Below are positions 16,963-26,364 of a DNA stretch of 64,000 nt, piece by piece. Made by a program: the position numbers and the translations under genes. Every line of letters begins with the position of its first letter. Position 1 is the first letter of the stretch. The stretch is taken from NCBI GenBank assembly GCA_022826485.1, contig JAJDUU010000028.1, forward strand, positions 1 through 64,000, written 5' to 3'. The notes under the pieces were generated by a model, which searched no databases, had not been told where the DNA came from, and saw only the letters and a list, made by a program, of their open reading frames with translations. Source of the DNA: Chloroflexota bacterium. Lineage in GTDB: Bacteria; Chloroflexota; UBA11872.

Positions 16963-17736
16963 CTACCCCTGCCCCAACGCCTCAATCAAATCTTCCGTCA
17001 GCGCGGTGTAGAACCACCGTTCCAGGTCCAGGATCACGGCGCGCGTCAGGCTGAGACTGCCGATCGTCGCCCGCGTCTCGATGGCGCTGGTGGCGTCGCG
17101 CAGCAGGATCGGCGCATAGCCGCGGTCGCGCATCGCGTGCACGCCGTAGTCGCGGAACCGAATGCAGATGTTGGTGGCGAAGCCCGCGTAGATCAGATGC
17201 ACCAGGCCGCGTGCCTTGCAGGCCGCGTGCAGCTCCGCGCCGGTCGCCACCACCACGTCGCCCGACACCGGCGAAATCGACGGGTCGATGCCGTGAATGC
17301 GCCACCAGTCGGGCACCGGACCGTCGTAGTTTTCGGGAAGCTCCCCGGGGCGCTTGCGCAGCGAGCCGTAGCGACCCGTCGTCTCGCGGTATTCCTGGGG
17401 CGGCCAGTCGTCGACGGGCGGCGCCGGCGGCCCGGTCTCCCGGCTGTCGTGCCGCAGGGGCTCGAAGTCGGGCGCGACCCGCGGCGACGGGGCGTAGATC
17501 ACGGTAGCGCCGGCGGTGCGCGCCGCGTCCAGCAGCGGCCGGATGCGCGTGCGGCAGATCTCACCCGTGCGTTCCAGGTGCGACGGCATCGGATGCCCGG
17601 CCCACGTGTCCACCAGCACGATGGCGACCTCGGCCGCGTCCAGCTCGACCGTGGCGGCCGCATGCACGATGTTGGCCTCGGTGTTGTCGTCGGGGCCAAC
17701 GCTTTCCATCACCTGATAGCGCACGGGAAGCTGCAT
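16963..17736 (-). CDS. Isochorismatase-family cysteine hydrolase
   Basis: A 257-residue protein of the isochorismatase-like fold. The catalytic set is visible: Asp in ALVDTW-like VLVDTWAGHP (about 41-50), a Lys in the middle region, and the nucleophile Cys in YAGFATNICIRFRDYG, with the cis-peptide AT pair before it. Family members hydrolyse amides or vinyl ethers (nicotinamide, ureidoacrylate, N-carbamoylsarcosine). The insertion with WPPQEYRETTGRYG (about 120-135) is not one I can tie to a subfamily, so the substrate is unknown. It points toward the divergent sodC region and is a single gene with no obvious partner. Confidence 0.85.
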   Translation of the reverse strand: MQLPVRYQVMESVGPDDNTEANIVHAAATVELDAAEVAIVLVDTWAGHPMPSHLERTGEICRTRIRPLLDAARTAGATVIYAPSPRVAPDFEPLRHDSRETGPPAPPVDDWPPQEYRETTGRYGSLRKRPGELPENYDGPVPDWWRIHGIDPSISPVSGDVVVATGAELHAACKARGLVHLIYAGFATNICIRFRDYGVHAMRDRGYAPILLRDATSAIETRATIGSLSLTRAVILDLERWFYTALTEDLIEALGQG

Positions 17737-17946
17737 GGCCCATCCCTCCGGCCCGACCTCCGTCAGATGCTCCGCAGCATACGCCCAATCGCGGACCGCC
17801 TCGCGACCTGCGCGTGCCCGGCGCAGTGAAGGAGGGCATGTCGCCGGTCAATGGCGTTGCGACCCGCCGCCGCGGTTGGGAGGCCGCCAGCCATTACCAT
17901 GCCTGTAGTTTCGTGCTCCTCTGGCACCTTGGCAGGAGATCCGAAT

Positions 17947-18510
17947 ATGAGCGCCCGACATCATTACGGCACGGAGCGACGCGGGATCTTCCGTAGCGGC
18001 TGGCCCATGGTCGCCCTGGTTGCGCTGTTTCTCCTGGCGCTGGCCGCCTGCGACGGCCAGTCGGTGGACGAGGCGGACCTCGGTGTCACCGTGGTTGCCG
18101 CGATGGCCGGGCCGGACGGCGACTCGATGGGAACCGTCGCGCTGACGCAGGGGCCGAACGGCATGTTGGTCTCAGCTGACCTGACCGGCTTGACTGAGGG
18201 CTGGCACGGCTTCCACATTCACGAGACTGGGAGTTGTACGCCGGACTTCTCGGCGGCCGGCGGCCATCTGAATCCCGAAGACAAGGGGCACGGCTTTCTC
18301 CACGGCCCCAACCATCCTGGCGATATGCCCAACATCTTCGCCGGGGCCGACGGAACCGCGCGCGCCAACGTCTTCAACACCCAGGCGTCGCTGAAATCCA
18401 TCTTGGACGACGACGGTTCGGCCATCATCGTGCACGCCAAGCCGGACAGCTATGGCGAAGACCCGGGCGCCGGCGACCGCGTCGCCTGCGGCGTGATTAA
18501 TCGGAGCTAA
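17947..18510 (+). CDS. sodC: Superoxide dismutase, Cu/Zn type, lipoprotein
   Basis: A 187-residue extracytoplasmic enzyme. The ATG at 17947 has GGCAGGAGA upstream. A signal peptide with hydrophobic core MVALVALFLLALAAC ends in a lipobox (LAAC), so it should be lipid-anchored outside the membrane. Copper ligands appear in HGFHIHETGSC (two His, plus the disulfide Cys); the bridging and zinc His/Asp residues lie in GGHLNPEDKGHG and HPGDMPN; the last copper His is in IIVHAKPDSYG. DRVACGVI carries the second disulfide Cys. The shift to a surface form suggests defence against external superoxide, complementing the cytosolic Fe/Mn enzyme at 11503-12108. Confidence 0.93.
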   Translation: MSARHHYGTERRGIFRSGWPMVALVALFLLALAACDGQSVDEADLGVTVVAAMAGPDGDSMGTVALTQGPNGMLVSADLTGLTEGWHGFHIHETGSCTPDFSAAGGHLNPEDKGHGFLHGPNHPGDMPNIFAGADGTARANVFNTQASLKSILDDDGSAIIVHAKPDSYGEDPGAGDRVACGVINRS

Positions 18511-18652
18511 TGGCGGCGACACCCCGTCATCGCTGACGCCAACGCGGGACCGCCCGACACCGGACGCGGCACCGGTGATTCGGGACGATCAAAGGGCGTC
18601 CAGGCGTAGGGCTGCGCGCCACTTGGGCAGCGCGCGTTCGCTTTATGTTTGG

Positions 18653-18658
18653 TAGAAT
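18653..18658 (+). promoter_or_regulatory. Possible -10 element of the sbcD operon
   Basis: TAGAAT stands 40 bases before the sbcD start in a locally AT-richer stretch (TTTATGTTTGG). No convincing -35 is present at the right distance. Confidence 0.3.
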
Positions 18659-18697
18659 CCACGCCCCAATGAGGCGGACACCCACGAACCCATCCCG

Positions 18698-20005
18698 ATG
18701 ACGCCGCGGCAAATCCGGTTCGTCCATTTCGCCGACGTGCACCTGGGCTTTCGGCAATACGGCCTGGCCGAACGCGCCGAAGACTTCACCCGCGCCTTTG
18801 GCAGCGTCATCACCTATTGCCGTGAGGTGCAGCCGGACTTCGTGATCCTGGCCGGCGACCTGTTCGACTCCAAGTCCATCGACCCGCGCACCTACGCCGA
18901 CGCCGACGCCGGCCTGGCCCTCCTGGCGCAGGACGGGATTCCTGTGGTCGCTGTCGAGGGCAATCACGAGCGCTGGTTCCGCCGCGGTGAGCGCTCCTGG
19001 CTCTGGCAGCTCAGCCGCAGCAACCGGCTCCGACTGCTGCAGCAGATCGACCCCGAGCGCGAAGGCCTGGAGTGGCGGCCCTGGACCGCCGCGCGCGGCC
19101 ACGGCGCCTACACCGACATCGGGCCGGTGCGCATCTTCGGCGTGGAGTACCTGGGCGCGCGTCTGGCCGATCACTTGCCGCGGGTCATCGAGGCGGCACA
19201 GGCGACGCCCGCGGACGGCGTGCAGTTCCGTATCGGCGTGCTGCACACCGGCGTGGACGAGGAGTCGCCGGGCGGACAGGGCGGCGCCGCCGCCGCGGAC
19301 GTGCTGAAACTGCGCGGCATCGCCGACTATCTGGCGCTGGGGCACATCCACTACCGCTACGAAGTTCCCATCGAAGATCCCTGGATCTTCAATCCCGGGG
19401 CGCTAGAGGCCCACAGCATCACGGAAGGGCTCATGGGTGAGCCCGGACTGGCCGGCGCGGGGCGCGAGCGCGGGCTGTACGACGTCACGGTGGAACTCGG
19501 GGATCAGCCAAGAATCGACGCACAGTTTCTCGGCGACGTGGTCACGCGCCGGCCGTTCGTGCGTCTCGCCATCGACGTCACCGGGACCGAGGGTTTCGCG
19601 GCCCTGCGGCAGCAAGTCGCCGACGCTCTCGGCCCGCCGCCGCCGGATTCCCAACCGCGTCCGCTGGTCGAGATTCTGCTGCGCGGCGTGCTTGGTTTCG
19701 AGCGCGCGGCGCTGGATCAGCCTGCGCTGATCGAGCTTGTCCAGGATCACTTCAACCCGCTGCATGCGCGCGTGACGGTGGACGTGAAGCGCACGGTGGG
19801 CGCCGGGGTGAAGGTTCGCAGCGGTTCGCGGGACCAGATCGAGCGGGATGTCGTCCGCGAGTTGCTGTCCCAAGACCCGACGCTGGCCGCCGCCGCCGAC
19901 ACGCTGGCCGAGCGCACCCTCGAGCTCAAGCGCTCAGTCCTCGAAGGGCAGGACGAGGAAGCGCTGGCGTCGATTGTCGAAGGAACGTTGCCGTCGCCGT
20001 GCTGA
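18698..20005 (+). CDS. sbcD: DNA double-strand break nuclease SbcD/Mre11
   Basis: A 435-residue Mn-dependent nuclease that works with SbcC/Rad50 to open and trim DNA ends. All five metallophosphoesterase blocks are seen: FADVHLG (about 9-15), LAGDLFDS (about 51-58), GNHERW (about 88-93), a His in VLHTGVDE, and LGHIHYRYE (about 214-222). The C-terminal 150 residues form the capping and Rad50-binding part. ATG at 18698 opens MTPRQIRFVHFADVH. Its stop overlaps the sbcC start by 7 bases. It is the first of five coupled genes. Confidence 0.95.
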   Translation: MTPRQIRFVHFADVHLGFRQYGLAERAEDFTRAFGSVITYCREVQPDFVILAGDLFDSKSIDPRTYADADAGLALLAQDGIPVVAVEGNHERWFRRGERSWLWQLSRSNRLRLLQQIDPEREGLEWRPWTAARGHGAYTDIGPVRIFGVEYLGARLADHLPRVIEAAQATPADGVQFRIGVLHTGVDEESPGGQGGAAAADVLKLRGIADYLALGHIHYRYEVPIEDPWIFNPGALEAHSITEGLMGEPGLAGAGRERGLYDVTVELGDQPRIDAQFLGDVVTRRPFVRLAIDVTGTEGFAALRQQVADALGPPPPDSQPRPLVEILLRGVLGFERAALDQPALIELVQDHFNPLHARVTVDVKRTVGAGVKVRSGSRDQIERDVVRELLSQDPTLAAAADTLAERTLELKRSVLEGQDEEALASIVEGTLPSPC

Positions 20006-22932
20006 TCCATCGCGTCGAGCTCACCAATTTCAAGAGCTTCACCGCCGCGGCCATCGACATGGCCCCCGGCCTCACGGCCATCGTGGGCGACAACGGCGCG
20101 GGCAAAACGGCGATTCTCCAGGCCATTGGCTTGGCGGTGTTCGATGCGCGGCCCCGTCCTCTGGCGACCGCGATGCGCCACGGCGCGTCCGATGCGTCGG
20201 TTGCGGTCGAGTTCACCTCCGGCTACGACGATCGGTGCTACCGCATCACGCGCAAGCTGCACCGCACGCGTGAGCGTGGCACCGGAGCGCTGTCGCCGCA
20301 CGCGTCCCTTGACTCGGAGATCTTCGACGTCGAGCAAGGACGCGTGTTCGAGGAGCGGGCAGACGACGTGGAGGCCTTCCTGGCACAGCACCTGGGCGTC
20401 GCCGGGTTCAGCGGACCGGACGAGGTGTTCGACCATGTCGTCGGTGTGCCGCAGGGCCGGCTCACCGCGGACTTCCTCGACACCGCGAGCCTGCGCCGCG
20501 AGCGCTTCGATCCCATCCTGCGCGTCGACGAGTTCAGGCGCGCCGTGGACGACCTGCGCCCGTTGCTCAACCATTTCGACAGGCAGCGCGTCGCCCATGA
20601 ATCGAAGGCCAGCGAGCTGGGAATCCAGTTGGAGCGCCGGCCCGAGGCCGAGGCCGCGCTGGCCGAAGCGCAGCGCGAGGCGGAGGAGATCGCGCGGCGC
20701 CGCATCGAAGCGCAAGCCACGCTGGACCGGGCCCGGGAGGCCGCGCAGCGGCATGAGGCGGATGCCGAGGCGGCCAAGGTTGCCCTCACGGCGGCCAAGT
20801 TTGCCGACTCGCAGCTTCTTACGCTCCAGCAGGCCGCCCGCGAGGCCGACGACCGCGTGACCGAGGCCCGGCAGGCGGTCACGGAGCTATCCGAGACTCG
20901 CGCCGATCACGCGGCCTATGCCGCGGCGCGGGACGAGATCAAGCTGCTGGGTGACGTACGCGGCGAGCAGGAACGCCTGCTCCGGGGGCTGACGTCGCTC
21001 AAGGCGGACGAGGCGCGCGCCGCCGCCGCGCGTGACCAGGCGCATCAGGCTCTGCGGGAGGCGCAAGCGGCGGCGGATGGCCTCGCGGAGCTCGCGGCCG
21101 CCGCTGCCGCGGAGGCCGAGGCTTCGGCAACCATCCATGAGCTGAACGGCCGCCTGGCGGTGGCCAGGGCCACCGCGAATGGCGCCGACGGCGCGCAAGC
21201 GCAGGTTGTGGGAGCGCGGCGGGAATTTGCCGACGGTCTGGCGCGGTGTGACGCGGACGTCGAGACGTCGTCGGCGCAGGTCCAGCGCCTCGAAGCCGAG
21301 TTGGAGCAAGCGTCCACGCTACGGCTTCTCGTTGACCAGCTCGATTCGCGCCGCGCGGATGTGGCGGACCTTCGAGCCCAACGCGCCAGCGTGACGGCGG
21401 TGATGGCGGCTGACGACGAGGCCGCGGCGCTGCTGGCCGGCACGAAAGTCTGTCCGTTTTTCGATTCCGAATGCCGCAATCTGGCCGACGTTCCCGACGT
21501 GGCGCTGGTATTCGAGCAGCGCGCCTCGGGGCACCAGCGGCGCCTTCAGCAGTTGGCGAACGGCGAGGCCGCGGCGCAGGCGGCGCTGCGTGAGGCCGAG
21601 GAAGCCCAGCACCGCATGGGCGACCTCCCGGCTCGTCGGGGCGCGCTCGATGAGGCTCGGCGCTCGCACGCCGCCTATCACGCGGTGCTGGTGGCCCTGG
21701 GTCCGGTGTCGGCGGCGGCCGAGGGCAAGGGCGAAAAGGCGCTCGCGGCGGCCATCGACTCCGCCGAGGCCGCGCTGTCGCCTGCGGCGGGCCAGGTACA
21801 CGTCATCGGCGCGGCGCGGCGGCTGGTCGGCGCGCTTGAATCGCTGGCCGAATGCCGGCGAGCCGCCGCCGAGGCCGCCCGGCTGTCCGCCGAGGTCAAG
21901 GACGCGGAAAAGGTCCTGCAACCCCACGTCGGCGCCGGCGAGAGGTTGGCGCAGGCCCAGGCTCTGGCCGGCGAGCGGGACGCCAGAGGGCAAGCCGCGC
22001 GGCAAGCCGACGCTGACGCCGGGCGCGCCGGCGCTGCGCGGGCCGCCGTGGACGCCGCCCTGGGCGAGCTCGAACCGCGCCTTGTGGAAGTCCAAGCTGC
22101 GCAACGCAAGCTGGATGACTCCCGCGCCGGCCACGAACGCTACCTCCAGCACCAGCGCCTGGCCGGCGAGTCGGAGCAGCGCGCCGAGCGTCTTGAAGCC
22201 ATCCAGGCGCAGGTCCGCGAAGCCGTTGTGGTGACGGCGGATGCCTGGGGCGTGGCAGCCAGGCTGGGCGCCGCGGCCGATCCCGCGGTGCGAAAATCTT
22301 CGCGGGAGGCTCGCGACGCCGCCATCGCTCGCAAGACCGAACTCGACACCCGCGCCGAGGCCCAGGCAGCGCAGATCGCACAGCGGCAAGCCGAGCTCGA
22401 CCAACTGGCGGAGGTCGCGCGGCGTCTGGACGCCGAAAACCTCGCGGTAGCCCGAGCCAAAGCCCTGCGCGAGCGCACCGAGCTCATGCGCGGGGTGCTG
22501 CGGGCCGCCGGACCGCTCGTCACCGAGGCTCTGCTCGCCGACGTGAGCGAGGCGGCGGACGAGATATTCGGGGAGGTCCTCGGCGACCGCGCCGGACGCC
22601 TGCGCTGGACCTCGGACTACGACATCGTCCTCGAGCGCGGGGGCCACACGCGCAGCTTCCCCCAGCTCTCCGGCGGCGAGCAGATGACGGCGGCGCTCGC
22701 CGTGCGGCTGGCGCTGCTGCGCGAGCTGCTCCACATTGACGTCGCGTTCTTCGACGAGCCGACGCAGAATCTCGACGACACCCGTCGCACCAATCTCGCC
22801 GAGCAAATCCTCCGCGTGCGCGGCTTCGAGCAACTGGTCGTCATCACGCACGACGACAGCTTCGAGCGGCTGCTCGACCACGTGATTCACGTGCGCAAGG
22901 TCAACGGCGAAAGCCGGGTCGACGTCGCATGA
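19999..22932 (+). CDS. sbcC: SbcC/Rad50-type SMC-like ATPase
   Basis: A 977-residue DNA-tethering ATPase. N-terminal lobe: MLIHRVELTNFKSF and Walker A GDNGAGKT (about 31-38). Two long Ala/Glu/Arg-rich coiled-coil arms (about 185-470 and 510-830) flank the centre, where the zinc hook should be. There the sequence reads KVCPFFDSECRNL with Cys485 and Cys492, C-X6-C instead of the usual C-X2-C. C-terminal lobe: signature LSGGEQMTAALA (about 890-901), Walker B VAFFDEPTQNLDD and the H-loop VITHDD. GTG start at 19999, within the end of sbcD; the stop overlaps nurA by 4 bases. Confidence 0.94.
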   Translation: MLIHRVELTNFKSFTAAAIDMAPGLTAIVGDNGAGKTAILQAIGLAVFDARPRPLATAMRHGASDASVAVEFTSGYDDRCYRITRKLHRTRERGTGALSPHASLDSEIFDVEQGRVFEERADDVEAFLAQHLGVAGFSGPDEVFDHVVGVPQGRLTADFLDTASLRRERFDPILRVDEFRRAVDDLRPLLNHFDRQRVAHESKASELGIQLERRPEAEAALAEAQREAEEIARRRIEAQATLDRAREAAQRHEADAEAAKVALTAAKFADSQLLTLQQAAREADDRVTEARQAVTELSETRADHAAYAAARDEIKLLGDVRGEQERLLRGLTSLKADEARAAAARDQAHQALREAQAAADGLAELAAAAAAEAEASATIHELNGRLAVARATANGADGAQAQVVGARREFADGLARCDADVETSSAQVQRLEAELEQASTLRLLVDQLDSRRADVADLRAQRASVTAVMAADDEAAALLAGTKVCPFFDSECRNLADVPDVALVFEQRASGHQRRLQQLANGEAAAQAALREAEEAQHRMGDLPARRGALDEARRSHAAYHAVLVALGPVSAAAEGKGEKALAAAIDSAEAALSPAAGQVHVIGAARRLVGALESLAECRRAAAEAARLSAEVKDAEKVLQPHVGAGERLAQAQALAGERDARGQAARQADADAGRAGAARAAVDAALGELEPRLVEVQAAQRKLDDSRAGHERYLQHQRLAGESEQRAERLEAIQAQVREAVVVTADAWGVAARLGAAADPAVRKSSREARDAAIARKTELDTRAEAQAAQIAQRQAELDQLAEVARRLDAENLAVARAKALRERTELMRGVLRAAGPLVTEALLADVSEAADEIFGEVLGDRAGRLRWTSDYDIVLERGGHTRSFPQLSGGEQMTAALAVRLALLRELLHIDVAFFDEPTQNLDDTRRTNLAEQILRVRGFEQLVVITHDDSFERLLDHVIHVRKVNGESRVDVA

Positions 22933-24101
22933 CGCTGTCGCGAACCAAGGTGATCGAGGCGCTTGAGAGCCGGCGCGACGACTTCCTCACCCTCGACCAG
23001 GCGTTCGCGCGCGAGCTTGGCGACCTGCGCCGCGGCTCGTCGGCGCTGCGCAGCCTCACCGCCGCTGCGCTGGGAGACGCGCTCGGCGGACTCGACGAGG
23101 CCGAGGGCGCCTTTCCCACCCATGAGTGGGACACGACCCCCGACGGCTCGTGGTGGCGGCCGTTCGCGGCCGGCGCCGGCGACACCCATGAATCCTGGCG
23201 CGCCTGGGCCATGCGCACGCTCACCGGCGTCACCACCTGCGCCGTGGACGGAAGCCAGATCTATCCCTCGCCCGACTGGTCGATCGACGTGGGCGCGGTG
23301 CAGGTCGGACGTTTCGTCAACGGTCACGCCAAGGACGCCTATTCCAAGGACCTGCAGTTCGAGGCCATCCCGGCCACGGACCTCTTCGACGCCCAGAGCC
23401 AGGACTACCGGCCGCGCGAGTTGGTGGACCTGCGCCGCTTCGAGACCGAGTGTGCGGCCCTCACCGAGTGGATCGAGGACGCCGACGCCGATTCCGCGCG
23501 CCTCGCGATCTTCGACGGCAGTCTGATCGCCTCGTTCGTCACGAACCCGACCTATCGCGCGCGCTACGTGGCCGCGGTGGTGCGTCTGCTCGAGGCTTCG
23601 CAAGCACATGCGGTGCCGGTGGTGGGCTATATCGACGCCAGTCGGGCGCGCGATCTCGGGGCCATGGCGGCGGCGGTGCGGAACCTCGAGCCGCCGCGCC
23701 GCGTCACCGACGGCGTGTGGCTGCCGCGGGCCCCGTGGGGCGCGCGCACGCCAGCGTTCATCAGCGCGCGCAGCAAGGGGCTGGAGGATTACGGCGCCCA
23801 CGAGCGCTCGGTCGCGTTCGTTTATCTGCGCGCCTCGTCCCGCCGCCGCCCGGCGCGGCTCGAATTCCCTCGCTGGGTCGTCGAGGCCGACCGCACCGAA
23901 TGGATGACCGACGTCGTGCGCGCCGAGATCGTGGCCCAGGCCGACGGCTACCCCTACGCCGCCGAGACGGCGGACGCGCTGGCGGTGCTGACCCAGGCCG
24001 ACCGCGACCGGTTCCACGCGCTGTTCCAGGAGTTCGCCGATCGCCACGGCCTGGACGCCTATCTCTCCGGCAAGTCGGCCAGCAAGCGACGGCGTCGATG
24101 A
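22929..24101 (+). CDS. nurA: NurA-domain 5'-3' nuclease
   Basis: A 390-residue nuclease that in archaea forms a ring with the HerA translocase to resect DNA ends. Visible NurA landmarks: VDGSQIYPSPDWS with the catalytic Asp107, FDGSLI (about 196-201), GYIDASRARDL (about 234-244) and the C-terminal GYPYAAETADALAVLTQADRD region. The start and stop both overlap neighbours as ATGA, so sbcC, nurA, the 24098 gene and herA are translationally coupled. The set points to end resection by HerA-NurA together with SbcCD. Confidence 0.9.
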   Translation: MTLSRTKVIEALESRRDDFLTLDQAFARELGDLRRGSSALRSLTAAALGDALGGLDEAEGAFPTHEWDTTPDGSWWRPFAAGAGDTHESWRAWAMRTLTGVTTCAVDGSQIYPSPDWSIDVGAVQVGRFVNGHAKDAYSKDLQFEAIPATDLFDAQSQDYRPRELVDLRRFETECAALTEWIEDADADSARLAIFDGSLIASFVTNPTYRARYVAAVVRLLEASQAHAVPVVGYIDASRARDLGAMAAAVRNLEPPRRVTDGVWLPRAPWGARTPAFISARSKGLEDYGAHERSVAFVYLRASSRRRPARLEFPRWVVEADRTEWMTDVVRAEIVAQADGYPYAAETADALAVLTQADRDRFHALFQEFADRHGLDAYLSGKSASKRRRR

Positions 24102-24682
24102 CGCTCGCCAAGATCGTGAAGTCCAACTCGCACGTGGAGTACGTGGCCCAGGTCATGCGCCCCGGCGAGGTCGATCGAGCGCCCGCGCCCGCCGACTACG
24201 CCTTCGGCGCCTTCGTCGCGGTGCCGCGCTCGGACGGTGGAGTTGCCGTCGGCGTGGTCTTCGACACCACGCTCGTCAATCCCGAGTTCGGCGCGCTCGG
24301 CCCCCGCCTGACGACCGGCGCCGAGCTGCAAACGCTCGCCCCGGACCAGTTGCCCGAAACCGCCACCCTGATCGGCGTGCTGCTCCTCGGCGCTCGGTCC
24401 GCCAACGGCGAGGTGACCCAGGGCGTGGTCGCCCACGCCCTCAGCGTCGGCGATGCGGTTCACGGGCTGGAAGAGGCGGAATTCAGGGCCTTCCACGACG
24501 CCGACGACGGTCTGCGGGCGGCTTATCTGCCGCTGCTGCTGGCCCACGGGCATCCGCTGACCTCGGAGCTGGCCCTCGCGATCACCCAGCGACTGGTGGA
24601 AGCGTTTCCCGATCACGCGGGCGCGGTGGCCGTGCTGCGGGATTCCATCGCCTGGCGCACGCGCATCGAGGCCGCCGGATGA
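24098..24682 (+). CDS. Small protein of the HerA-NurA operon, HAS-barrel-like
   Basis: A 194-residue protein that I cannot name. The first 75 residues (IVKSNSHVEYVAQV, then FGAFVAVP, then GVAVGVVFDTTLVNPEFG) have the strand pattern of the HAS barrel found at the N-termini of HerA and F1 ATPases. The rest is mainly helical, with VVAHALSVGDAVHGLEEAEFRAFH and a C-terminal VAVLRDSIAWRTR helix. HerA, encoded next, has its own N-terminal barrel, so this protein may be an added subunit, adaptor or regulator of the HerA ring. ATGA overlaps on both sides. The call as a gene is firm; the barrel is inference. Confidence 0.75.
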   Translation: MTLAKIVKSNSHVEYVAQVMRPGEVDRAPAPADYAFGAFVAVPRSDGGVAVGVVFDTTLVNPEFGALGPRLTTGAELQTLAPDQLPETATLIGVLLLGARSANGEVTQGVVAHALSVGDAVHGLEEAEFRAFHDADDGLRAAYLPLLLAHGHPLTSELALAITQRLVEAFPDHAGAVAVLRDSIAWRTRIEAAG

Positions 24683-26364
24683 GTGGCGCCGTGTCCGTCG
24701 GCACGACCAAGGGACCGGGCGAGACCCCGCACACCTACACCATGGTCGCGCCGGACCCCGACGATCAGCTCAAGATCGGGGAGTTCGTGGCCTACGACGC
24801 CCGGGTCGATGGGAATCTGCGGTCGGTGCTCGGACGCATCGACGCGCGCCGCCCGCTCAAGCTCTATCCCGACGCCTTCATGGCCGACCCGCAGGTCGCG
24901 CCCGGCCGGGTGGCCGGTCTGATCGGCTTCGACCACGCGACGCCGGAGCTGTACGAGCTCGACGTCGCCGTGCTGGGCTACTTCGACGACGCGCTGGGGT
25001 TCGTGAATCCGCGGGTGGCGCCTCGCGCCGGGCGGCCGGTGTATCTCGTCCCGGACGATGTGCTGGCGCACGCGCTCTCCCGCGTTCCTCGCGGCCGGCC
25101 CGGCGCGGCGCACATCGGCAGCCTGCTCACGCGCGCCAGGGATCGGGTGCCCGTCACCCTTGACGTCAACGAGTTCGCCAGCACGCACCTGGCCATCATC
25201 GCGGGCACTGGCGCCGGCAAGAGCTACCTCGCCGGCGTGATCGTCGAGGAGCTGATGCAGCCGTCGGTCGGCGCGGCGGTCGTCATCGTCGATCCGCACG
25301 GGGAGTACGGGACGCTCGAGGAGATTGCCAACCACCCCGGGTTTCGCGGCCAGGACTATCGCGCGCGGACGCTGGTCGTGCGCCCCGAGCAGATCAAGAT
25401 CCGGCGGGACCTGCTGCATCCGAGCGACATCTATCAGCTCGTCGGCGCGACGCACGGCCTGTCCGGACCGCAGCGCGAGGTCCTCCGGCTGGCGCTCCGC
25501 GCCGTCGGCATCGACCGCGACCGCCGCTGGACCTATCGGCAGTTGACGGAAGCCGTGAACGACGTTGAGTTGAGCGGCGGCGCCCGCAACGCCGACGACG
25601 AGGGCACCGACTACATGCTCGTCAGGCGTGCGCTGATGTGGCGTCTCAACGCCACGCTCGGCCGCCAGGACGGCATCTTCGATGACTACGAGCACACCTC
25701 GCTGCAGGAGCTGATCCGGCCCGGGCAGTGCACCGTGGTGCAGCTCAACGAGGTGCCGCGCGAGGAGCAGCAGATCATCGCCGCGACGCTGCTGCGGCGC
25801 TCGTTCGACGGTCGCGTCGGCACCGCCAAGGGGCGCATCGGCTCGGAGGATGAGCAGTATCTCCCGGCGCCGGTGTTCACCCTCGTCGAGGAGGCCCATC
25901 ACTTCGCGCCGGCCGGCGAAGAGGTGCCCACCACCAACCTGCTCAAGCAGATCTTGGCCGAGGGCCGAAAGTTCGGGTTCGCCGTGGGTCTGATCTCCCA
26001 GCGGCCCGGCAAGCTCGACCAGGACGTGCTGAGCCAATGCATGACCCAGTGCATCCTGCGCGTGGTGAATCCCGTGGACCAGCAGGCCATCGCCGGTGCC
26101 GTGGAGAGCGCCGGTCGCGAGCTGCTGGCCGAGTTGCCGGCGCTCAGCAAGGGTCAGGCGATCGTGGCCGGGGCCGCGGTCAACACCACCGTGCTCTGCC
26201 GCGTGCGTCCGCGGCTCACGCCCCACGGCGGCGAGTCGCCCGACGTAGTGGACGCTTGGCGGCGGGCGCGGTCACAATTGCCGCCCGTCGATCGCTCGCT
26301 CGAGGCGGCTGACCCGGAGTCCGCGCGCACGCCCGAGGAACGGTTGTTCGGCTCGATTCAGTGA
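24679..26364 (+). CDS. herA: HerA-type DNA translocase (FtsK-HerA superfamily ATPase)
   Basis: A 561-residue hexameric DNA pump that drives NurA. The N-terminal HAS barrel (about 25-130, KIGEFVAYDARVDGNLRSVLGRID) is followed by the RecA-like core: Walker A GTGAGKSYLAG (176-186), VIVDPHGEYG (about 200-209), Walker B TLVEEAHHFAP (about 400-410, the EEAH pair is typical), and LISQRPGKLDQDVLSQC (about 437-453) with the sensor and arginine region. Length is close to archaeal HerA. It ends the sbcD-sbcC-nurA-24098-herA operon. Confidence 0.94.
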   Translation: MSGAVSVGTTKGPGETPHTYTMVAPDPDDQLKIGEFVAYDARVDGNLRSVLGRIDARRPLKLYPDAFMADPQVAPGRVAGLIGFDHATPELYELDVAVLGYFDDALGFVNPRVAPRAGRPVYLVPDDVLAHALSRVPRGRPGAAHIGSLLTRARDRVPVTLDVNEFASTHLAIIAGTGAGKSYLAGVIVEELMQPSVGAAVVIVDPHGEYGTLEEIANHPGFRGQDYRARTLVVRPEQIKIRRDLLHPSDIYQLVGATHGLSGPQREVLRLALRAVGIDRDRRWTYRQLTEAVNDVELSGGARNADDEGTDYMLVRRALMWRLNATLGRQDGIFDDYEHTSLQELIRPGQCTVVQLNEVPREEQQIIAATLLRRSFDGRVGTAKGRIGSEDEQYLPAPVFTLVEEAHHFAPAGEEVPTTNLLKQILAEGRKFGFAVGLISQRPGKLDQDVLSQCMTQCILRVVNPVDQQAIAGAVESAGRELLAELPALSKGQAIVAGAAVNTTVLCRVRPRLTPHGGESPDVVDAWRRARSQLPPVDRSLEAADPESARTPEERLFGSIQ

